From contig CM043958.1 of NCBI GenBank assembly GCA_014529385.2, forward strand, positions 144,721,734 to 144,785,733: a stretch of 64,000 bases of DNA, given 5' to 3'. The translations under genes were made by a program, and so were the position numbers. The notes under the pieces were generated by a model that worked only from the letters and a program-made list of their open reading frames with translations, had not been told where the DNA came from and did not search any database. Shown in pieces: positions 55,265-64,000 of this stretch (position 1 is its first letter; every line of letters begins with the position of its first letter). The DNA is from Adiantum capillus-veneris (Eukaryota > Streptophyta > Polypodiopsida > Polypodiales > Pteridaceae).

Positions 55265-56850
55265 TTGAGTGAAAAATAATGGAAACAAAAAAAAATGTAG
55301 GGCCAAATGAGAGGACCTATGATAGTATGGCCAATCATAGAGGAAGCACAGCCAGGGGCAATCACCTCAATGTTGGGAACAAGGGAAGACATGCTAAAAT
55401 CACCTATAATAGGGAGAGAGTGAGTGACACTAGGACAAGAAGAGGTCCACATGAGTCATATCAACCAAACAGCTCATTTAAAGGTCTAATGGGAGAAACA
55501 TCGCCTAGAAGGGAGAGAACGGGTAATTAACACAATCATAGAGTTGGACCAGTAGATTTCCCAAAATGGGTCAGAAAACACCGCGTATCAAGGGATCCAT
55601 ATGAACACTTAGCTAGCTTCAGACAAGTTTTGAGAGCTAAATGTATAACGGACTTCCATACACAGTTTGAGGGGTTTGGAATGACCTTGGAGGGCAAAGC
55701 TTTAACTTGGTTCTAGACTATAGCTCCTGGATCAATCACTGATCTACCAACTTTGGCAATGAGATTTGTTGCCACTTGTTCAAAATGGGGAATAAAGCAT
55801 AGTACGGTGGCACAAATCTATAATGTCAAACAAAAACAAGGAGATTCTATCAGAGATAGCGTGAGTCAAATGAGACAATATATCAACAGATGTCCAGAGT
55901 TGGAAATTCCAACCGAGAAGAGACTAGTATCACTGTTCTTAGAGGAATCATTGAACAAATAATTGCATGCTATTTTGTATAGGAAAAAACACATGACATG
56001 GGAAGCATGAAGCTTGGACACAATCAACTTAAGTGATAATTGTGAGATTTTGAAAGAGGAAAGCATTACTAAAGACTCATAGAGCAAGCAAAATATATCC
56101 ACAGTGCCAACACAAGTAGGACCAGTTGTAGGAGCTCCTGCCAATGCTATAGAAGACATGCTTAAATACATGAACTATATGATGGCCAATATGCAAAGGA
56201 TGCCAATGAGAGGCCCGGGACAGGGATCGAATTAGGGACAACCTATGGGAGAACAAAGACAATTGAAATGGTGTGCCATCAAAAGAAAATGGATAAATCA
56301 TGAGACAAACGTGTGCTACTTTAAGCCCAAATACGATGGAAATGTCCAGTATGTGCCAATGAGACCACAAGGACAACCCATGTATAGATATCCACCAAAT
56401 GTGGCACCAATACAAAGATTGCCTATGAATATGGAAAGACCATAACCATTGTTAGGCCAACAACCATCACTCCCAAGGAATAATGTTATACCATTCAAGT
56501 ATATGTTGCCAGAGAGACAGGTGGATGCATAGGCTTTGGTACCTGTTACTCCATACCCTAAAATGAGTTCAAATGGGGATAGAAGAAGAGTGGTATAATC
56601 AACCAACACTGGCCCCTATAGAGCCAATGTATCAAGCACCTTTGGATACGGCACCTGTTTACTTCATTGCAAACCAGGGAGATAGACCACCTACGATCAA
56701 ACCAATGCCCAAACCAAAAATTGGAAATTGCCATAATTGTGGAGTGGATGACCATTGGAAAAATGATTGAGTTGAACTAGATAAGAATGTGAGACCTATA
56801 GAGGCATATTGTGTAGCGTGTGGTCACAAGGGGTGACACAAGGGTTGAGA
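55265..56850 (+). pseudogene. Tat/Athila-like gypsy gag
   Basis: The first 105 bp repeat 33451-33555. The reading (GPNERTYDSMANHRGS) continues in one frame with several stops through the gag domain: RVSRDPYEHLASFRQVLR, TLEGKALTWF, SVSQMRQYINRCPELEI. It then runs through a Pro/Gln/Met-rich region (YVPMRPQGQPMYRYPP) and, after a frameshift near 56570, a zinc knuckle CHNCGVDDHWKND (last Cys changed) and a second half-finger YCVACGHKG. It encodes the particle protein of the non-chromodomain gypsy lineage. It is cut off by the copia LTR region before 57017. Confidence 0.75.
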
Positions 56851-59309
56851 GGGAAGCTACTCCTTTTGAGCTTGAAAGAGGGCTCAAAGGTGACTTTGGA
56901 GAGAAATGAAAACCCTCGCCTAGAAAATTCAAAGTTCGATCCAAAAATCCCATGTATAACCTGTATCGGACCAAGTACAGAGTGAAGAAATTCTACACTT
57001 TACTCATAATTCCAACAATTGGTATCAGAGTAGGTTGCTTCCTTCCGGGCATAGTTGCGAGTACCTACCTGCTCAATTTCTCCGATCTCGGTGAGCTTTG
57101 GTGAGCATCATCAAGTCAAAAAATACATGCATTTTGGGCTCATTTTGACCTCTATTTCCACTGTAGGTAGTATTGTGCAAACAATTTTGTCCTTTTGTGT
57201 ATAACTTTGTCATTGCAATTTTCTACAAAACAGGTCCCTTACAGTTGTCTTTGGGTTGTGCTAAATAGTATGTGCTGGTCCTACTTTGTTTTTTCTCTTT
57301 TTGACAGTTTTCACATCAGGTGTAGTCACTCGCCATGGCTAACAACAACACATATGTTTTCAAGATGTTTGTTGCGAAGGATAAATTGGATGGGGACAAC
57401 TACCCAATGTGGGCTTACATGATCTTGTGTCAAAGGGTGTATGAAATGTTGTGCATGCCATTGATGTACGTTCGTCTTCTGTAGATACATGATCTGTTGA
57501 GGATGTTGTCGATTTTGGTGATAGGTCTATTGTTGCTAGAGTTGTTTTTCCTATAGCTAAGCAATCTCATTGGGATGTTAGAGATGTGTAGAATCATTCA
57601 TTGATTGCATTATCTGTGAAGCACACTATTACTCCTCACATTTGCTCAGCTAATTAGCAAAATAGAATTGGGATATTCTGGTTGGTCTTTATGCAAGTCG
57701 CAACAATGAGGCTAAAATTACATTGTTGCGTAAAGACCTGGAATCAAAGATTATGCAAGAGGAAGATGACATGGAAACTTTTCTTGCTGGTAACGAGCAA
57801 ATCATTTTTGGAGGCAAAGTCATTTTGGACAATTTACTTGTGGAGATTTTTCTTGATGCATTCCATATTCTTACCAGGCTTTCCTAGTACTTGGAGACTT
57901 ATGGACCAAGGTTACTGTCAAGCTGTCATGTTTGATGCATTATGCACATAGTTGTTGCAAGAGTAATTTTCAAGAAACAACAAGGCTAAACAACATGCAC
58001 TTGAGCAGGCTTTTGTTGTTGCTCAAATAAAAGGTGGTAACAACAATGTAGCTACTTCTCATGGTTCTTTGGTGAGTAGCAAATCACATGTTCCTAATGC
58101 TTATGGTGGCAGCACCTCATTTGGGAATTTTGGTGAAAAATGAAAAAAGAAGATGTGTTGCCATTATTGCAAGGCTGATGATCACTTGATAAAGCAGTGT
58201 CCTAAATTGAAGGCAAAAGAGGCCAAGAAGAAAGAGGACAGTTCCACTACAAATGCAACTATTATATAATCTTCTTTGAAAGGAGATTGCAATGCTGATG
58301 TAGATGCAGAGTGGGTATTTAGTGCAGAGTGTACTTATTATCCTTTTTGCCATGATATATGTATGTCAGTTGCTACAAATTCACATGTGTGGTGCTACAA
58401 AGCACACTACTTCATATTTTGACTTTTTTACCTCTCTCAAGTCTGTCCCTCATGGGAATATGGTCACTTGTGCCAACAATGCCTCTTATCTAGTCAAGGG
58501 ACTTGGAAAGATTGTGTTGACTGATACAAAAGGTAGTTCTTTCACACTTGTTGATGCACCTTATGTACTTAAGATAAAAAAGAACCTTTTGTCTACATCT
58601 GCACTTGCTAGACTTGGTCTTGTTGTCAAATTTGTGGATGACACATGTACAATTCATGACCTCAGTTTTGGTGATGAAATTGTTGCATCTTGAATTTTGC
58701 AATGTGGGCTGTGTATAAGCTCACTTTGTATAAAAAGTTCTGGAAATTTTTTACAAATGTAGTTGTAGATTCAAAGGCTATTTCAGATGCAAAACTTTGG
58801 CATGCACGTTTTGGGCATCTGAATTTTGCCAGCTTGCTAGCTTTGCAAAAATCTAATATGGTTGCTTCTTTGCCACCTCTTGAAGCACCTTCAACGCATG
58901 TTTGGGAAGGATGTATTTTGGGTAAGATGTGGAGTACAAAGTGTCCAAAGGATGGTTTAGTAAGGGCTACATGCATATTGCAACTTGTGCATAGTGATGT
59001 TTGTGGGCCTATGCAAACTCCGTCCTTAGGCAATTATCTATACTTCGTGAATTTCATTGATGATTACTCCAGGCATGCATGGGTGTATCTGCTTAAAGCT
59101 AAGTCCAAAGTGTTCATGTGCTTCAAGAAATTGTTGGCTATGGTTGAAAATTTCTCTAAATGTACTATGGGCACCTTCCATTCAAATTCCTGGAGGGGAA
59201 GGGGGGGGGGTATATGTTTCATGAGTATTTCTAGCTAATTGTGGGATAAAACACAAATGTACAATGCCGTGCAAACCTTAGAAAAATGGTGTTGCTGAAA
59301 GAAAAAAGT
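56851..59309 (+). mobile_element. Decayed, 3'-truncated copia element (copy C)
   Basis: Same copia family as copies A and B but on the plus strand and more diverged. An LTR end (TAATTCCAACA, ending 57017) is followed by a primer site at 57020-57031 (one mismatch). The LTR's outer edge could not be fixed. Gag starts at 57335 (MANNNTYVFKMFVAKD). Integrase breaks off at about 59309 near the PHQNGVAERK motif. RT, RNase H and the 3' LTR are missing. Confidence 0.8.
57335..59309 (+). pseudogene. copia gag-protease-integrase, copy C
   Basis: Frames change repeatedly. Recognisable pieces are the gag, a zinc knuckle (CHYCKADDHLIKQC, near 58160), the protease region (the Asp-Ser-Gly is lost by deletion before GATKHTTS), GAG-pre-integrase (LWHARFGHLNFASLL) and integrase (LVHSDVCGPMQTPSLG, FIDDYSRHAW). 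A G-run near 59200 disrupts the CSDRGGE motif seen in copy B. Non-functional. Confidence 0.8.
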
Positions 59310-59829
59310 GATTATATAATAAGATATATGTCTCAAAATGCCTACTTCATGGTTGAAAATCCTAAACTCCTACCCCTACTCAACATGTCTCCCAAACTTA
59401 TCTCAACAACCCTACTTCTTCAGTGAAATTCCTCTTTTGACAAACAATGAGAATACCCAAACTTTCAAATAATTAATCAAGCCACAACACTTGAAACAAT
59501 CCATAGCAAGAGACATGACTCACAAGTAGCTTGAACCCCTACACATCCACAAAAAACTATGACTAATTGTATTGTGCCCAGTTCACAATCAACTTACAAA
59601 GCCTTTGGCCTTATAAAAATAGTCTTCATACACTGGAAATCCATACATAAGCCACATCACAACTCCCATAGCCAATAGTAAATATCCGTAAGAAAACTCC
59701 CCATCATATACATTAGCCCATAATTTAAGCTGCAAATTCCACCTACTACTCCAGAATCAAACCACAAGGGGATACCCTTGCCCTCACTTACCATCTGTTA
59801 TGGTCAATTCCTAAGCAATGACTACAACT
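59310..59829. other. No recognisable feature
   Basis: About 520 bp of AT-rich sequence without long ORFs, repeats or element ends that I can see. It may be a remnant of an older insertion or true intergenic DNA. Confidence 0.5.
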
Positions 59830-61389
59830 TGTAACATTTAATGGTCTAGTAACTTGTGTGTAGCGGAAAATAGCATGAACATAGTGAGCATTTCATTAGA
59901 ATAGATTCCTAATGAGAATAACTAGAGTGCTTGGGTGGAGAGACCGACAAAAAGTATAATTCCTAGTTACATAGCATGAACAATACTTCAAAAGAGAGAG
60001 AAATTAAGCGATTGACAACAGTTGAGGACTGGATTTGCATGGAGCCGGTCCCCCCTCCAAAAGGCTTTGTATTATGGTTTCTCCCATCAAGAGAGACATT
60101 TTACAATACAGTTCTTTGTGTTCCTTCAATACTAGCTAGCGCAATGAAGATGGAAACTTCAAGCACTAAGCAAAACACTTATCAAACACAACATCAATTT
60201 CCTCACGGTCTCAGACCCAAGACCTCACACACGTTTGAAGATGGTGAGAGTTAGCGGGGAAGATGTACATCTCCTCAAATAATCACTCATATTAGCATAG
60301 CTTAGCTTAGTAATTAGCATGGAGAGGAGATGAGCATGCATTGAAGCTTGGCTCTTTGTTGGATTTGCATCACAAAGCCAAGAGTTGTTGGTGTAGGCCT
60401 CCCTTCTCACAAGCTTGGAGTAGGTGGTAAGCTTTCCATTAAAGCTTGAGAAGAGGAGAGAGAGAGAGTCTTCTTGCTCCGCACATAGATTGTGTGAGTG
60501 TGTAAGTGAATAATGCCTTTGAAAAATCAGCTCCCTCTCTCTCTTGGTCGACCCCTCTTGCTATTTGCTCATGCTCACTCCCTATTGGACCTCCCCAGGC
60601 TCAGCCAATGGAAATTAAGCAGCATAAGTGATAGCCTTCCGACATGTGTCCCATTTCCCCTTTTGTGAGAGCTTTTACTAATTAATTAATGCAACTAAAC
60701 TCTCATTGGACCTCTTTGTCTCCTGGCCAATAGGAATCAGGCAATCCATTGGGCTGTTGAATGCTCATTGGACCCCTAGGGAGATTGTCCAATAGTCTTC
60801 TGGAGAGCTTAATTCTTATTGGTTCTTTTATTAAGTGTTTTTAAATTAATTAAACTAAACTTACTCTAGCCTAATTCTCATTGGTCCACCTCCAAGGCCA
60901 TCCAGTAGGATTTGAGTACACCTTGTGGGCATCTGGGCTAGGGAGCGGACATGTGTCCCTCTTTCCCCTTGTGTACAAAGGAAGCTTGTGTGTGTGTGTG
61001 TGTGTGTGTATGTATGAGTTTCTCTCTCATCCCCTACTTCTTGGGCTCTCCCCTCCTTTGTAGGGCTTGAGAAAGACTTTTGGGACAAACACAAAGCATC
61101 CAATTTCCCTAGGCTTTTGGACACAACGTTTGAATTTTGGAACCTTAGCATTTTGGAAGTCTTAATGGGTTGAACCTTAGGGTCTTTTAAGCCCATTGTT
61201 GCACATTTCTCTTTTGCAGATGGCCCGCCCCTTTAAATCCCTATTCTCCCTCCTTTGGATCCCTACTGTGGTTGGTCTGCTAGGTTAACCAATATTCTAG
61301 TTTTTTCTCCCCTAGCACTTCCCCATATTAAATGATCAGTTTAACATGAGAAAATCATTTAGGAGAATTAGATATTGATTATTATGACA
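59830..61389 (-). repeat. Chromovirus-family LTR (1560 bp)
   Basis: From TGTAACATTTAATGG to TTATTATGACA in plus orientation. It is closely similar to 2704-4288, including the CATTGG..CCAATAG modules and a (TG)n tract near 60987. On its right it joins directly to integrase coding sequence, without polypurine tract or chromodomain, so the 3' internal part of the element has been deleted. Flanking 5-mers do not match. Confidence 0.87.
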
Positions 61390-64000
61390 TTGTCATCTGC
61401 AGCAAAGATCTTCCCGTGTGCCTTAAGTAGCAAGGGACTTTTTGATCTTCCCTCAATTACATCAAAAGGTGCTTTTCCCGTGGAAGTATGTACAGTGTTA
61501 TTGTAGGCATACTCCACTAAGGGTAAGTACTTCTCCCATTGGGATCTTTGATCTACTTCCATTACATAGGCTTTTAGTACATCGAGAATTGTTAGGTTAG
61601 CTATTTCACTTTGGCCATCCGTTTGCGGGTGATAGGCCGAAGAGAAGTTTAGCCTTGTTCCTAAATTCTCAAAGAGACCCTTCCAGAAATTACTGGTCAT
61701 TCTAGGATCTCTATCCGACAATATGGACATTGGCAAGCCATGGTACTTGAAGATTTGTGAAATGAAGAGGGTTGCCATTTGATGGGCTTTGATAGTCTTT
61801 TTCGGACAGGTATAAAATGAGCTTGTTTATTGAACCTGTCTACTATCGTTCATATTCCCGTATTCCTATGGATAGACTTAGGCAATCCAAAGATAAAATC
61901 CATGGATATGCTCTCCCATGGTGAATTAGGGATTGGCAAAGATTGAAGCAATCTAGGTTTCTTCCCTCTATCAAACTTCATCTTTTGGCATAACACACAT
62001 TTAGAAACATACTCTTGTATGTTTGCTTTCACAGTAGGCCAATAGAAATATGTTTCAATCCCTTTTAGGGTAGACTGAATCCCTCTATGCCCCGCATAAG
62101 GAGGAGCATGAGAGTCATACATTACTAACGCATAGTCTATTGCCATTACTAACGTAGTGAGTTAGTAATGCATAGTCTATTGCCATAGAGAAGATAACCA
62201 TCTTGTAAAGCAAATGGTTCCTCCTTCTTCCGTAATGCAAGGGCTGAAATCACATCTCTAAAATCAGGATCAATAGCATACTCATTTATCATAGAAGATA
62301 GATCATTGTGAGTTGCTATGGAAACCGCATTCACTCTCGGCCTTCTTGAGAGTGCATTGGCTACTTGATTATGCTTGCCAACAATGTGAGCAATATGAAA
62401 ATGAATTTGCGAAAGAAAATTTTCCCACCTCATTTGTTTGTCTGAGAGCTTGGTCTGCATCATGAAGTACTTAAGACTTTGGCTATTTGTTCGCAGAATC
62501 AAAAGAGTCCCCAATAAATAGTGCTTCCATGAGTCTAAGGCATGTAGAACTGCAAGGAGTTCCTTTTCATATATGCCTAGAGCTTGCTCAATAGGGTCAA
62601 GCCTTCGACTTTCATAGCCGATGGCATGCCCTTCTTGGAGAAAAACAGCTCCAAGGCAATCACCACAAGCATCACATTGGACCTCAAATGACTTTGAGAG
62701 ATCCAGTAGTGTAAGCACAAGTTGAGAGATAAGCTTTTCTTTAAGCTTTTTGAAAGCATTGTTCTCCTTGGCAGATCATGTGTACCTAACATTTTTCTTT
62801 GTTAGGTCATGTAATGGTCTTGCTATTAGTGAGAACTCATCTATGAAGCATCTATAGTATGCACACATACCTATAAAGCTTCTTAGTTCATGAAGATTCC
62901 TTGGTTTAGGCCATCCTTTTATTACCTCTAACTTTGATGGATCCATTTGGATGCCAGCTTGAGATATGATGTGACCTAAATACTGAATCTCTTGTAAGAA
63001 AAATTCACTTTTCTTTTGATTAACATAAAGTTTATTGTCTCTTAAGACTTGAAATATTACCTGGAGGTGTTGCTTTTGTTCGTGTAATGAATTAGAGTAG
63101 ATGATGATATCATCAAAGAACACTCCAGTAAAGTTTTGGTGAGACCTAAATAGCTTCTCCATCAAGCAGTTGAATGTGGCCGGTGCATTGGTCAAGCCAA
63201 AAGGCATGACAATGTATTTGTAAAGACCAAACGTAGTGTGAAATGCGGTCTTTACAATGTCTTGATCAACTATCCTTATTTGATGATAGCCACTTTTTAG
63301 GTCGATCCCAATGAAGTAGGCGGACCCTTGTAGCTTACCAAATAGGTCTTCTACCCATGGAATGAGAAACCTATTCTTGATAGTGATCCTATTTAGTGCT
63401 CTATAGTCGACACACACACGATATGTGTTGTCTTTCTTTTGCACTAGTAGCATAGGAGAACAAAATGGAGATGAGCTAGGCCTAACCATGCCCTTCTCAA
63501 CTAGCTCATGCACTTGCCGCATAATCTCCTCTTGTTGAGCTTGAGAAACTCTATAAGGAGGTTTTTTAGGCAGTGAACTTCCTTAAAGAAGTTCAATTGC
63601 ATGGTTATCATTGCCTCGTTTAGGAGGTAGCTCACAAGGGATGTCGTCAATAAAGTCATCTTGAAACCCCTTGAGAAAATTGGATAACTCTAATTCCTTT
63701 TGATTGTGTATATTTTCTTTTGCTAAAACATTAGATTCATTTTGAGAGTCTTTAACAAAAATCATGTACACGGAAATAGAGCTCTTTATTGACTTATTGA
63801 AAGCTTGCGTATGTACAATGGGTATGGTGTTACTCATTTCCTTAGAATCTATGTACATATCTTTTTCCCTGAACCTAAATGAGATTCTCCATTTAGGGAA
63901 TTTAACATTTGCAGCCATGCGATCAAACCATGGTGCCCCTAGGATCACATCCTCATGCTTGAGAGGAGAGATAAAGAAGTCCTCTTTGTCCACATAGCTT
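61390..64000 (-). pseudogene. Ty3/gypsy protease-RT-RNase H-integrase, disrupted
   Basis: Chromovirus pol on the minus strand, running off the right edge toward protease and gag. From 63993: the post-protease region (DVILGAPWFDRMAANVKF), a stop at 63583, RT ([54 protein letters not shown]), RNase H (YEKELLAVLHALDSWKHY), and integrase zinc finger and core (SMDFIFGLPK, LSDRDPRMTS, HPQTDGQSEIAN). Frames change near 62770, at 62100-62160 where a short local duplication (CATAGTCTATTGCCAT) lies, and near 61800. It ends at FAAD, where the LTR begins. The sequence at the window's right edge is homologous to the window's first 500 bases. Confidence 0.9.

Overview
The window looks like repeat-rich nuclear DNA from a land plant, probably one with a large genome. 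Three things point there: plant-type Ty3/gypsy and Ty1/copia retrotransposons primed by initiator tRNA-Met, spliced genes with GT..AG introns and TATA boxes, and pervasive C-to-T-type decay. I see no convincing ordinary host gene. Almost the whole window is nested mobile DNA, and nearly every retroelement carries nonsense codons or frameshifts. The lineage cannot be fixed from this sequence alone; an endonuclease-less Penelope-like element would fit a non-angiosperm, but that is inference.

Layout. 1-6455: pieces of a chromodomain-type Ty3/gypsy family on the minus strand (gag-protease, a 1.6-kb LTR, then RNase H-integrase-chromodomain). 6456-8886: a truncated copia element whose gag is split by a 218-bp hAT-like MITE. 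8887-15066: unclassified sequence, a decayed Tat/Athila-like gypsy pol (minus), a long (CA)n tract and odd palindromic motifs. 15067-20581: a complete copia element with a GAGAG target duplication. 20582-27217 and 32413-33552: parts of a Tat/Athila-like family (gag-like ORFs, two related LTRs, a primer-site-like motif), interrupted at 27218-32412 by a second complete copia with a TCACA duplication. 33553-38446: a gypsy 3' LTR and pol. 38447-55264: a Penelope-like element (PLE) with about 1-kb terminal repeats, each carrying a hammerhead ribozyme, split by a 9.55-kb inverted-repeat DNA transposon at 39897-49446. 55265-59309: Tat-like gag, then a decayed copia. 59830-64000: another gypsy LTR and pol.

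The most unusual object is the 9.55-kb transposon. It has about 55-70-bp terminal inverted repeats. On the plus strand it carries a spliced, about 905-codon transposase-like gene followed by a gene for a histone H3-like protein. That protein starts with the H3 tail residues MARTKQTA, has a tail of about 200 residues, and ends in a full H3 histone fold. On the minus strand are two unrecognised spliced genes. Between the convergent gene sets lies a 746-bp inverted repeat in which each 242-bp arm contains its own long hairpin, with compensatory differences between the hairpins. I know of no described DNA transposon that carries its own H3 variant. This copy is broken: two in-frame TAG codons in the H3-like gene, a TGA in the transposase-like gene, and a TGA and a frameshifting duplication in the minus-strand genes.

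The second notable object is the PLE. It shows a Penelope-type reverse transcriptase, no GIY-YIG endonuclease that I can see, and canonical hammerhead motifs in both terminal repeats.
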